Part shown: positions 52,805-60,861 of the stretch, one piece after another
Layout of the letters: each line of letters begins with the position of its first letter
Numbering within the stretch: the stretch's first letter is position 1
Assembly (NCBI GenBank): GCA_035533215.1
Contig: DATLUG010000020.1
Location: forward strand, 1 to 64,000
DNA: 64,000 bases
Direction of reading: 5' to 3'
Origin: DAHUZL01 sp035533215
GTDB taxonomy: Bacteria; Chloroflexota; Dormibacteria; Aeolococcales; Bog-877
The notes under the pieces: model-generated
What the model was told of the DNA's origin: nothing
Database searches by the model: none
The model's input: only the letters and a program-made list of their open reading frames with translations
Position numbers and translations under genes: made by a program

Positions 52805-54811
52805 ATGTTCCGCACGCTCTACGTCCCGCTCGACAACTCCGACCATGCCAACGCCGCCGCCGATGTGGCCCTGCGGGTGGCGGCGGCGTTCGGCTCCGAG
52901 GTGGTTGGCAGCCATGTGTATGCCGCCCGTCTGCACGACTACCGCTTCAAGCAGATGGAGTACACCCTGCCGGAGGAGTACCAGGACGAGGTCGAGCTGG
53001 AGCGCCAGCGCAAGATCCACGACAGCCTGATCAGCAGCGGGCTGCAGCTGATCTCCGACTCCTACCTGGACCCGGTCCAGCTGCGGTGCGCGCAGCTGGG
53101 CATCCCCTTCACCCCCAAGACCTTCGACGGCAAGAACTGGGAGGTGCTGGTCCGTGACATCCAGGAGTCGCGCTACGACCTGGTGCTGATGGGGGCGTGC
53201 GGCCTGGGCCAGGTCAAGGAGACCCAGATCGGGACCACCGTGGACCGGGTGGTGCGGCGCGCCCACGCCGACACCTGGGTGGTGCGCCACCGGGAGGACC
53301 GGGGGCCCCTCGACGGACCGATCGTGGTCGCGATCGACGGCTCGCCCCAGGCGTTCGCGGGGCTGCGCACGGCCATCGCGATCGGTGGGAGGCTGGGGCT
53401 GGCGGTGGAGGCGGTGGCGGTCTACGACCCCTACCTCCACTACGTCATGTTCAACGGCATCGTCGGGGTGCTGTCCGAGAAGGCCAGCAAGGTGTTCCGC
53501 TTCAAGGAGCAGGAGGCGCTCCACGAGGAGATCATCGACACCGGGCTGGCCAAGATCTACGAGTCGCACCTGCAGGTGGCGCGCGCCGTGGCCGGGGCCG
53601 AGGGGGTGGAGCTGCCCATCACCCTGCTCGACGGCAAGGTCTTCGAGCAGGTGCTCCGCTACGTGCGGGAGCGGGAGGCGTCGCTGCTGGTCTGCGGGCG
53701 GATCGGCGTCCATTCCGGTGAGGACATGGACATCGGTGGCAACACCGAGAACATGCTCCGGCTCGCCGGCTGCAGCGTGCTGCTCTCCTCCCGCACCTAC
53801 GTCCCCCCGATCGAGGTCCGGGGCGAGGCGACCGTGACCTGGACCCCGGAGGCGCGGGCGCGGATCGACCGCATCCCCTGTGCCGCCCAGGGCCTGGCCC
53901 GCACCGCGGTGCTGCGCTGGTCGATGGAGCGCGGCCACTCCATCGTGAGCCAGGACATCGTCGACCGGGCGCTCTCGGACATCCTCCCGCCGGAGGCGGT
54001 GGCCGCGATCGGCATCAGCCGCCAGGGCGGGGCCGGCCCGGGCGGGGGCTCGGCGCCGATCGCGGACGCGCTGGTCGACGTCCACAGCTGCCGCACCTGC
54101 GGCTACACCGCCCGCGGGGTGGAGCCGGTCGTGTGCCCGGTGTGCGGCGCCGGCCGGTCGATGTTCCTGCGGGTCGACCGGGAGGCGCTGCTGGCCGCGG
54201 CCGCCGCCGAGGGGGACGTCGCGGAGGACACCACCTTCGACGACCGCAAGATCGGCTGGTCGCTGGAGGCGCGCACCTGCCTGCACCAGATGCCGGCCGG
54301 CTACCTCCGCCGCCGGATCAAGGCCAAGATCGAGAAGGCGGCCCGGGTGCGCCGGCTGCCGGTGATCGGCCAGGACTTCGCCCGGCCGTTCATCGAGCCG
54401 GAGCTGGGCCGCTCCGCCGATGCCCAGCCCCACCGCACCCCGCTGGACGGGGCCGCCCCGGAGCTGATCGGGGTGGCGACCGCGGGCGGCACGGCCGGTC
54501 CGGACCAGCCCAGCGGCGCCGACAGCGCCGCCACCCCGGTGACGGTGGCGCTCGCGACCTACACCGCCGGGGGACCGGGGGGCAGGTTCGTCCCCCGCGA
54601 GGCCTCGCCGACCGTCGCCCGGCTCCGGCCCCGCGAGGCGGGGACGACCCCCGGCTACGCCCCCCCGGGCACCGCCCCCACGACCTCCGCGCCGATCGGG
54701 GCCACCTGCCCCGTCGTGCACGACGGGGCGGCGGGCGCGCTGGAGGTGGGAGCGCCCGTCGAAAAGACGCCGGCCGACGCCAAGCGCTCGTCCCCACCCG
54801 GCCGGAGCTGA
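52805..54811 (+). CDS. Universal-stress / PCP_red / rubredoxin-like fusion protein
   Basis: The 668-residue protein has an unusual domain order. Residues 1-162 and 170-332 are two universal-stress (USP) domains with nucleotide-loop remnants MGACGLGQ...IGTTVDR and CGRIGVHSG...IGGNTEN. Residues 345-395 (TWTPEARARIDRIP, RGHSIVSQDIVDRAL) look like a PCP_red domain, named from a light-independent protochlorophyllide reductase subunit. A rubredoxin-like zinc ribbon follows, with C429, C432, C444 and C447. Residues 484-530 (GWSLEARTCLHQMPAGY) are a second PCP_red-like domain, followed by a disordered tail. It probably senses a nucleotide and a redox or metal signal, as inferred from the domains. No chlorophyll-synthesis genes are nearby. 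ATG 52805 is clear. Confidence 0.85.
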   Translation: MFRTLYVPLDNSDHANAAADVALRVAAAFGSEVVGSHVYAARLHDYRFKQMEYTLPEEYQDEVELERQRKIHDSLISSGLQLISDSYLDPVQLRCAQLGIPFTPKTFDGKNWEVLVRDIQESRYDLVLMGACGLGQVKETQIGTTVDRVVRRAHADTWVVRHREDRGPLDGPIVVAIDGSPQAFAGLRTAIAIGGRLGLAVEAVAVYDPYLHYVMFNGIVGVLSEKASKVFRFKEQEALHEEIIDTGLAKIYESHLQVARAVAGAEGVELPITLLDGKVFEQVLRYVREREASLLVCGRIGVHSGEDMDIGGNTENMLRLAGCSVLLSSRTYVPPIEVRGEATVTWTPEARARIDRIPCAAQGLARTAVLRWSMERGHSIVSQDIVDRALSDILPPEAVAAIGISRQGGAGPGGGSAPIADALVDVHSCRTCGYTARGVEPVVCPVCGAGRSMFLRVDREALLAAAAAEGDVAEDTTFDDRKIGWSLEARTCLHQMPAGYLRRRIKAKIEKAARVRRLPVIGQDFARPFIEPELGRSADAQPHRTPLDGAAPELIGVATAGGTAGPDQPSGADSAATPVTVALATYTAGGPGGRFVPREASPTVARLRPREAGTTPGYAPPGTAPTTSAPIGATCPVVHDGAAGALEVGAPVEKTPADAKRSSPPGRS

Positions 54812-54842
54812 CCGGCCGGCTCCGCGGGGGAGGCACCGCCGG

Positions 54843-55355
54843 ATGCTGGAGACGGCGGCCGAGCGGGATGCCGTGCAGCGGCCGCTGGACCGCTCCCACC
54901 GCCGGGCGGGGCCGCACCTGCGGTCGATCATCCGGGCGGGTGAGCGCATCCCCCCCGCGGCCGAGCGGATCCCCGCGGTGGACGGGATGCGGGTGCTGGT
55001 GGTCACGACCGTCGGCTCCGCGGGGCGACCGCGCTCGAGCGCGGTCGACGGCCACGTCCCGCACCGGTGCTGGGTGTTCACCACCCGCGCCGAGGCGGTG
55101 AAGGGCCGCGACCTCGCCGTCCGTCCCGCGGTCAGCTGTGCCGACGTCGACGGGGAGCGCTTGGCGGTCTTCGCCCACGGCGAGGCCGAGCCCCTCGCCC
55201 CGAGCCACCCCGATCGCGCGGCGGTCGAGGACCACCTCTCCCGCCACGACCGGAGTACTCCCGCGACCTGGGCGCCGGCCATGGCGTACCTGCGGATCGT
55301 CCCGCGCCGGATGGTCGCCCACGCCCCCGAGGCGGCGGCGCTCCCGGCCGGGTGA
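54843..55355 (+). CDS. Pyridoxamine-phosphate-oxidase-like FMN-binding split-barrel protein
   Basis: The 170-residue protein belongs to the flavin split-barrel superfamily. Visible pattern: GMRVLVVTTVGSAGRPRSSAVDG, CWVFTTRAEAVKGRDLAVRPAVSCADVDGERLAVFAHGEAE, and the terminal YLRIVPRRMVAHAPE. The K-x-x-x-L-x-x-R-P segment fits the F420/FMN-binding actinobacterial-type members. Cofactor and substrate are not set by sequence. It follows the stress-protein fusion by 31 bases on the same strand and may be in its transcript. Confidence 0.82.
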   Translation: MLETAAERDAVQRPLDRSHRRAGPHLRSIIRAGERIPPAAERIPAVDGMRVLVVTTVGSAGRPRSSAVDGHVPHRCWVFTTRAEAVKGRDLAVRPAVSCADVDGERLAVFAHGEAEPLAPSHPDRAAVEDHLSRHDRSTPATWAPAMAYLRIVPRRMVAHAPEAAALPAG

Positions 55356-55415
55356 CGGGATGATCCCGCCGGGTCGCCACCACGCCGTGCGAGCCCCGGT
55401 CCGAGCCGGCCGACG

Positions 55416-57734
55416 ATGAGCGCCGCCGCGGGACGGTCGCGCCCCGGCGACGGTGCGACCGGCACCAGCCAGCCGACGCCGGTGTCCAGCCACCCCCGCC
55501 CCGGCCCGGGGACGACCGCGCTCGCGCCCCGCCTCCCGTGGGCGTCGTCGCCGGCCGCGTTCCGCAGCCTGCGGGCGACGCTCGTCATCCCCTCGCTGTT
55601 CGCGCTGACGGCGGTGGGGATCGGCGACCTCCAGATGGCCACCTTCGCGGCCTTCGGCGGAGTCGCCACCCTGGTCCTGGCCGGGTTCGGCGGGCCGAGG
55701 CGGCGCAGGCTGGTCGCCCACCTGGGGCTGGCCCTGGCGGGGAGCGTCCTGCTCACGATCGGGACCGCGGTGTCGGCCGCGCCCTGGCTGGCCGCGCTGG
55801 TCACCGTCCCGGTGGCCTTCACGGTGCTCTTCGCCGGGGTGGCGGGGCCGAACGCCGCCTCGGGTGCCACCGCGGCGATGCTGGCCTACGTCCTGCCCGC
55901 CGCCTCGCCGGGCGTGGCGGCGATGGTCCCCTCGCGGCTCGCCGGGTGGTGGCTGGCATCGTTGGTGGGGACGGCCGCGGTCCTGCTCCTCTCCCCCCGT
56001 CCCCCGGCCGACCGGCTGCGGGCCGCGGCGTCCGCCTCTGCGACGGCGCTGGCCGACCTGATCGCGGCCGCCCTCGCCGGCGGGGCGGTCGAGGACGGCC
56101 GCACCCAGGCGGTGGCGGCCGAGCGGCGGCTGCGGGCGGCGTTCTCCGCCGCCCCCTTCCGACCCACCGGGCTCGCCGCGCCGGACCAGGCGCTGGCCGA
56201 CCTCGTGGAGACCCTGGAATGGTGCACCGCCCTCGTCGGCGATGCGGTCTCCGGTGCCGACCTCACTCGTGGGTCCGCGTCGGACCGTGAGCTGGTGGCG
56301 GCGGCCGGCGGGGTTCTCCGCGACGTCGCCGACGTGCTCCTGGGAGGGGAGGCCGCCCCTGACCTGGAGCAGCTGGAGCGGCTCCGCGGCGTCGTCGCCG
56401 CCACCTGGAAGCAGGGCCCGCTCCTGACCGAGGAGGACCGTCGCGCGGTTCACCTCTGCTTCCACGCGCGGACCGTCGCGGTGGCGGTCCGGGCGGCAGC
56501 GGTCGACGCCATGATCGTCGCCCGCCGCTCCAGCCCGGAGACGATCGCGGTGCAGCGGCGGCGCTGGTACGGCGACCTCGGCGCCGACGCCCGCGCCGCC
56601 GGCGGGGGCGGCCGCCGCCTGGCGAGCCTCTCCGCCTTCGCCGGCGCCGCCACCCGCCACGCCAGCCTCCGCTCGGTCTCGTTCCGCAACAGCCTGCGGG
56701 GAGCGGCCGCCGTGGCCGCCGCGGTCGCGGTGGCCGACCTCAGCGGGGTGCAGCACGGATTCTGGGTCGTCCTGGCGGTCCTGTCGGTGCTCCGCACCAA
56801 CGCGGCGTCGACGGGGGCGACGGCGCTGAGGGCGCTGGGGGGGACCGCGGCGGGGTTCGTCGTGGGCGCGGCCCTGATCGTCGCCATCGGCACCGACACC
56901 GCGGTGCTGTGGGCGCTGCTGCCGGTGTCGGTGCTGGTGGCAGCGTACACCCCCGGGGTGGCGCCGTTCGCCGTCGGTCAGGCCGCCTTCACGGTGGAGG
57001 TGTCGATCCTCTACAACCTCCTCGTTCCCGTCGGATGGACGGTGGGGGTGCTGCGGGTGCAGGACGTGGCCATCGGCTGCGTGCTCAGCGTCGCGGTGGG
57101 AGCATTGGTCTGGCCCCGGGGCGCGGCCGCGGTCGTGAACGACGACATCGGTGACGCCTACCGCTGGGGGGCGGCGTACCTCACCCAGGCGGTGGCCTGG
57201 TTCCTGGGCCTGCGGGAGCAGCCGCCCGATGCGGCCATCCCGGCCGTGACCGCGGCGCTGCGCCTGGACGATGCCCTGCGCGGGTTCCTCGCCGAGCAGG
57301 GGACCAAGGGGGTGGCGAAGGAGGAGCTCTGGCGCGCGGTGGGCGGGGCCATGCGCCTGCGGCTGACGGCCCACTCCCTCGCCGGGCTCCCGCGGGGGAT
57401 GCTCGGGGACCCCCAGCGGTCCGACCTCAGCCGGGAGGCCGAGCAGCTGTCGGCGTGGTACCAGCAGCTGGCGGCCCACACGATCGGGCTGGCGGAGCTG
57501 CCGGTCGCGCTCCTCGAGGGCGTCGACGGTGATGCGGTCGCGCCGGCCGGCGGTCCGGGTGCCGCGGCGCCCGTGCCCCAACCCGCGGCCGCCCTCATGG
57601 CCCACCAGCACCTCCGCCACCTGCGGCTCCACCTGGCGGAGATCGTGGGGCCGGTGGCGCAGGTCGCCGCCCAGGCCCACCGGCCCCTGCGCGGCCTGCC
57701 TGCGCGCGCGATGGCCGCCCGGTCGCGGCGGTGA
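55416..57734 (+). CDS. FUSC-like aromatic-acid exporter family membrane protein
   Basis: The 772-residue protein resembles FUSC/YccS/aromatic-acid exporter proteins. Two similar membrane modules are seen: about residues 45-190 (SLFALTAVGIGDLQMATFAAFGGVATLVLAGF and on) and about 420-570 (SLRGAAAVAAAVAVADLSGVQHGFWVVLAVLSVL and LWALLPVSVLVAAYTPG), each with about six helices. They are separated by a long cytoplasmic helical region (190-410), and a further cytoplasmic C-terminal domain follows. An N-terminal extension of about 45 disordered residues precedes the first helix. Transport substrates are unknown. It starts 60 bases after the split-barrel gene on the same strand. Confidence 0.82.
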   Translation: MSAAAGRSRPGDGATGTSQPTPVSSHPRPGPGTTALAPRLPWASSPAAFRSLRATLVIPSLFALTAVGIGDLQMATFAAFGGVATLVLAGFGGPRRRRLVAHLGLALAGSVLLTIGTAVSAAPWLAALVTVPVAFTVLFAGVAGPNAASGATAAMLAYVLPAASPGVAAMVPSRLAGWWLASLVGTAAVLLLSPRPPADRLRAAASASATALADLIAAALAGGAVEDGRTQAVAAERRLRAAFSAAPFRPTGLAAPDQALADLVETLEWCTALVGDAVSGADLTRGSASDRELVAAAGGVLRDVADVLLGGEAAPDLEQLERLRGVVAATWKQGPLLTEEDRRAVHLCFHARTVAVAVRAAAVDAMIVARRSSPETIAVQRRRWYGDLGADARAAGGGGRRLASLSAFAGAATRHASLRSVSFRNSLRGAAAVAAAVAVADLSGVQHGFWVVLAVLSVLRTNAASTGATALRALGGTAAGFVVGAALIVAIGTDTAVLWALLPVSVLVAAYTPGVAPFAVGQAAFTVEVSILYNLLVPVGWTVGVLRVQDVAIGCVLSVAVGALVWPRGAAAVVNDDIGDAYRWGAAYLTQAVAWFLGLREQPPDAAIPAVTAALRLDDALRGFLAEQGTKGVAKEELWRAVGGAMRLRLTAHSLAGLPRGMLGDPQRSDLSREAEQLSAWYQQLAAHTIGLAELPVALLEGVDGDAVAPAGGPGAAAPVPQPAAALMAHQHLRHLRLHLAEIVGPVAQVAAQAHRPLRGLPARAMAARSRR

Positions 57735-57973
57735 GGTCGGAGGCGGCACCCGGGCCAGCGGGCTCGAAGCCTCGCCGGAGGGGCCCGGCCGGGCGGACGC
57801 ATCCCCGGCCCCGGCGCGAACGCAGGTCCTGATCGTGGACCGCGTGCCGGCCCATCCCGTCCCCATCGCCACGGCTCACCGTGTGGTGACCCAGCGCCCC
57901 CGGACGCCTCGGCTCGACCGGCCGTCTCGCGGTCGAGCACCCGGGCCAGCGGGCCGCCGCGCGCCGGGCCCGG

Positions 57974-58381
57974 TCAGCCGGGCCGCTCGGTGAGGCTGAA
58001 CCAGTTGCCGGAGTCGTCGCGGAGCACGGCCTCGAGGCCGTACGGCCGCTCCGCCGGCTCCTGCAGGAAGGTCACCCCCCTGGCCGCCAGCTCACGGTGG
58101 GAGGCGCGGCAGTCGTCGGTGTGGAGGACCCCCGGCCCGAGTGCGCCCTTGGCGATCAGCGCCCGCAGGCTCTGGGCCGACTCCGGGTCGAACATCGGCG
58201 GCCCGGGCTCGATCAGGATCAGCGCGGTGCCGCCACCAGAGGGGGCAACGGTCAACCATCTGAAGCCCCCGTCGAGGGTGACGTCGCTGGTGACGACGAA
58301 GCCCAGCCTGTCGACGTAGAAGGCCTTGGCGGCGTCCTGATCGAGGACGTACACGGTGGCGAAGCCGAGTCGGGTGATCAT
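57974..58381 (-). CDS. VOC-family (glyoxalase-like) protein
   Basis: The 135-residue single-domain vicinal oxygen chelate protein: FATVYVLDQDAAKAFYVDRLGF at the start, FRWLTVAPSGGGTALILIEPG, then LQEPAERPYGLEAVLRDDSGNWFSL. The family uses a metal to bind diverse small molecules. Its start overlaps the AraC regulator's stop by 4 bases, the common AraC-VOC pairing in which the regulator controls the VOC gene. Confidence 0.9.
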   Translation of the reverse strand: MITRLGFATVYVLDQDAAKAFYVDRLGFVVTSDVTLDGGFRWLTVAPSGGGTALILIEPGPPMFDPESAQSLRALIAKGALGPGVLHTDDCRASHRELAARGVTFLQEPAERPYGLEAVLRDDSGNWFSLTERPG

Positions 58382-58911
58382 GGGGTGTCCTCCGCGAGCG
58401 GTTCGACGAGGACGGTAGCGCGCGGCGGCGGCCGCCGCTTCTCCAGGAGTGCGCGACGGCGCCCGGGCGGAATCGCCGGCCGAGCATCCGGCGCCGGCCC
58501 CGCCCACATCAGGACGAAGCAACCCGGGATCGGGGGCGGGCCGCCCCCGCGCACCGCTGCGGCCCGGTACTCGGACGGCGACTGGCCGGTCAGCGCTTTG
58601 AAGCGCGAGCTGAACGAGCCCAGGCTGCTGAAGCCGACCGCCATGCATACCTCGGTCACCGACAGGTTCGCCGCGCGGAGCAGCTCCTGGGCCCGCTCGA
58701 TGCGCCGCCGGGTGAGGGTGCGTCCCGGGGTCTGCCCGTACACCCGGGCGAACGACCGGGAGAAATGGAAGCGCGAGCAGCCGGCGGCGCGGGCCAGGTC
58801 GTCCACCACGATCGGCTCGGCGTAGGCCCGGTCCAAGAGGTCCTTGGCGCGGCGGAGCGCGCCCAGCTGCCGCGAGGACGGTGACGCCCCTCGTCCTCTC
58901 CCGTCGGTCAC
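58378..58911 (-). CDS. AraC-family transcriptional regulator, DNA-binding type
   Basis: The 177-residue protein has a two-part AraC HTH: LRRAKDLLDRAYAEPIVVDDLARAAGCSRFHFSRSFARVYG (helix 1) and IERAQELLRAANLSVTEVCMAVGFSSLGSFSSRFKALTG (helix 2). A tail of about 65 residues with PIPGCFVLMWAGP lacks a known ligand domain; related short AraC proteins sit upstream of VOC genes. The GTG at 58911 overlaps the zinc-ribbon gene stop by 4 bases, and it overlaps the VOC gene by 4 bases. Confidence 0.9.
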   Translation of the reverse strand: MTDGRGRGASPSSRQLGALRRAKDLLDRAYAEPIVVDDLARAAGCSRFHFSRSFARVYGQTPGRTLTRRRIERAQELLRAANLSVTEVCMAVGFSSLGSFSSRFKALTGQSPSEYRAAAVRGGGPPPIPGCFVLMWAGPAPDARPAIPPGRRRALLEKRRPPPRATVLVEPLAEDTP

Positions 58912-59318
58912 CGCTCGGCGTCCGCGGGATCGTCGTCGCCGGCCTCGTTGTCCTCGTCCGGAACCGTCCCGGTGCCGCCCAGCGACGGCATCCCCTCCTC
59001 GCGCTCGAAGCGGGTGCCGCAGGTTGGACATTCCATCACCACCGCGGCGGGGTCGTCCTCGGGGGCGAGCAGCCAGCCGCCGCAGCCCGGGCAGCGCAGC
59101 GCCTCGGGGTCCGCCTGACGCCGCTCCCGCCGCATCGCCCGCTGGGCGGCGCGGAGGTCGATCGCCACTGTCTGGCACACCTCGCAGCGGAAGCTGGCGC
59201 GCCCGTCCCGGTGGCCGGCATACGCGCCCGCGGCATCGACGAACACGGCGCCGCCGATCAGCTCGAAGCGGGCCGGTCGGCAGCCGTGGGGGCAGACCAG
59301 CTGGCGCGATCCCGCCAT
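58908..59318 (-). CDS. Small multi-zinc-ribbon protein, unknown
   Basis: The 136-residue protein carries at least three pairs of cysteines: CPHGC at residue 9, CEVC near 45, CPGCG near 76, and CPTCG near 96, the last three being zinc-ribbon knuckles of the CxxC type. The C-terminus is strongly acidic (DEDNEAGDDDPADAE). It lies between dusB and the AraC gene with a 5-base gap and a 4-base overlap. No family is recognised; a role in nucleic-acid or tRNA binding would fit the dusB context, but that is inference. Confidence 0.65.
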   Translation of the reverse strand: MAGSRQLVCPHGCRPARFELIGGAVFVDAAGAYAGHRDGRASFRCEVCQTVAIDLRAAQRAMRRERRQADPEALRCPGCGGWLLAPEDDPAAVVMECPTCGTRFEREEGMPSLGGTGTVPDEDNEAGDDDPADAER

Positions 59319-59323
59319 CGGGG

Positions 59324-60406
59324 TCAGCCCTCGCCGGAGGTGAAGACCGGCCGCTGCCACCCCATGGGGCCCTCCCCGGCCGCCAGGATCGCGTCGTACA
59401 TGCGGTCGAGGTCCTCGCGGGTGTCGACCGTCGCCACCTGCTGGCGCAGGCGGGCGGCGCCCGCGCACCCCTTGATCGCCCACACCACGAACTTGCGGCC
59501 CCGCCGCACCCCCAGGCGCTCGCCGTGGTGGTCGACCATGGCGTGCCAGTGGCGCCGGGCCAGGGCCAGGCGCTCGGCGAAGGCGGGCGCCGGCGGGGTG
59601 ACCCCCGTGCGCAGCCGCTCGACGGTGTGGGCGAGGAAGTGCCAGTCGCCCAGCATCCCGCGCGCGACCACCACGCCGTCGACGTCGCCCGCCGCGATCC
59701 GGCGGATGGTGGCCTCGGTGTCGCGGACGTCGCCGGAGCCCAGCACCGGGATCTGCCGGACGGCCCGCCGCACCCGGGCGATCTGTTCCCAGTCGGCGTC
59801 GCCCCGATACGCCTGGCAGCGGGTGCGGCCGTGGACGGCGACCGCCGCCACCCCGACGTCCTCCAGGGCCCGGGCCAGCTCGGGGGCGTTGATGGAGCGC
59901 TCGTCCCAGCCGAGGCGCATCTTGGCGGTGACCGGGACCGGCACCGCCCGCACCATCGCCGCCAGCACCGCCACCGTGCGGTCCCGGTCGCGGGCGAGAG
60001 CGGCGCCGGAGCCCAGCCGCACGACCTTGGGCACCGGGCAGCCGAGGTTGACGTCCACCACGTCCGCCCCGTGGGCGACGCAGATCTGGGCCGCCTCCGC
60101 CATCATCTGGGGGTCGCCGCCGACCAGCTGGGCCGCCACCGGATGCTCCTCGGGGCCGAGGTCCAGCAGCGCGCGGGCGGCGGCCGGGGACCGCACCACC
60201 GCGGCGGCGGCGATCATCTCGGTGCAGGTGAGGCCGGCTCCCAGCTCGCGCGCGAGCCGCCGGAACGGCCGGTCGGTGAGCCCGGCCATGGGAGCGACCA
60301 GGATCGGGGTGGGGAGGAGGTGCGGCCCGATCTGCAGCTGGCGCGCGGGTTGCCCGGCCGAGGCCGTGGGTGAGGGGTCGGGAGCGGGGCCGAGGGCCGT
60401 GGGCAC
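59324..60406 (-). CDS. dusB: tRNA-dihydrouridine synthase
   Basis: Flavin-dependent reductase that makes dihydrouridine in the D-loop of tRNAs. The 360-residue TIM-barrel protein has LVAPMAGLTDRPFRRLARELG (about residue 36), QLVGGDPQMMAEAA, VVDVNLGCPVPKVVR with the catalytic Cys, KMRLGWDE, VHGRTR and GSGDVRD, all Dus signatures of the DusB branch. The GTG at 60406 is chosen; upstream the frame is low complexity. It leads the zinc-ribbon-AraC-VOC operon. Confidence 0.94.
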   Translation of the reverse strand: MPTALGPAPDPSPTASAGQPARQLQIGPHLLPTPILVAPMAGLTDRPFRRLARELGAGLTCTEMIAAAAVVRSPAAARALLDLGPEEHPVAAQLVGGDPQMMAEAAQICVAHGADVVDVNLGCPVPKVVRLGSGAALARDRDRTVAVLAAMVRAVPVPVTAKMRLGWDERSINAPELARALEDVGVAAVAVHGRTRCQAYRGDADWEQIARVRRAVRQIPVLGSGDVRDTEATIRRIAAGDVDGVVVARGMLGDWHFLAHTVERLRTGVTPPAPAFAERLALARRHWHAMVDHHGERLGVRRGRKFVVWAIKGCAGAARLRQQVATVDTREDLDRMYDAILAAGEGPMGWQRPVFTSGEG

Positions 60407-60861
60407 GCAGGCGATCCTACCGTCACCGGCGATGGGTCCCGCAGTCCCAGAGTTCGTCCTGACCCTGCGTTCGCTCCATCGGGCTCCCGCGCGGGCGTTC
60501 GGGCGCCCGCCGGCAGCGACCGCGGCGGCGCCGCCCGACGGCCGGCGCCCGGCGACGCCGCTCACCCGCTGCGGCGCCGCCGTGGGCACAGCGGGTCGGG
60601 GCGGCTCGACCGGCACGAGCCGGAGGTGGTGGGGGGGGGCGGACCGATCGACGCTCGACGAGCTGACGGCGATCGAGGAGGAGGGGCCAGGGCTCTGCGC
60701 GACCGCGTCGGTGCCGGCGTCCTCGCTCGGGTGCGGGACCACGCCGCCGACCGGGGAGGGCGAGGTCGAGCGGGCGAGCGTCCGCGACTGCCCGGCGCGG
60801 CGCCGGCCCGCCTCACCTCGCCGGTGCGCCTCTACACTCGCATCCTTGATGGGCCGCTCCG
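60407..60861. other. Divergent intergenic region, no gene
   Basis: About 455 bases between dusB and the LuxR-type regulator, both pointing outward. No convincing gene. TACACT at 60833-60838 is a possible -10 box for the regulator. A run of nine G is near 60632-60641. Confidence 0.4.

Noticed and set aside
52619..55870. Long minus-strand frame of 1083 codons opposite the stress-fusion and split-barrel genes
   Set aside because: It is complementary to genes with clear domains, and its residue mix (Arg/Pro/Gly/His) is that of a shadow.
54390..57872. 1160-codon minus-strand frame opposite the FUSC-like gene
   Set aside because: No motifs; it spans several intergenic gaps and opposes a membrane protein with clear helices.
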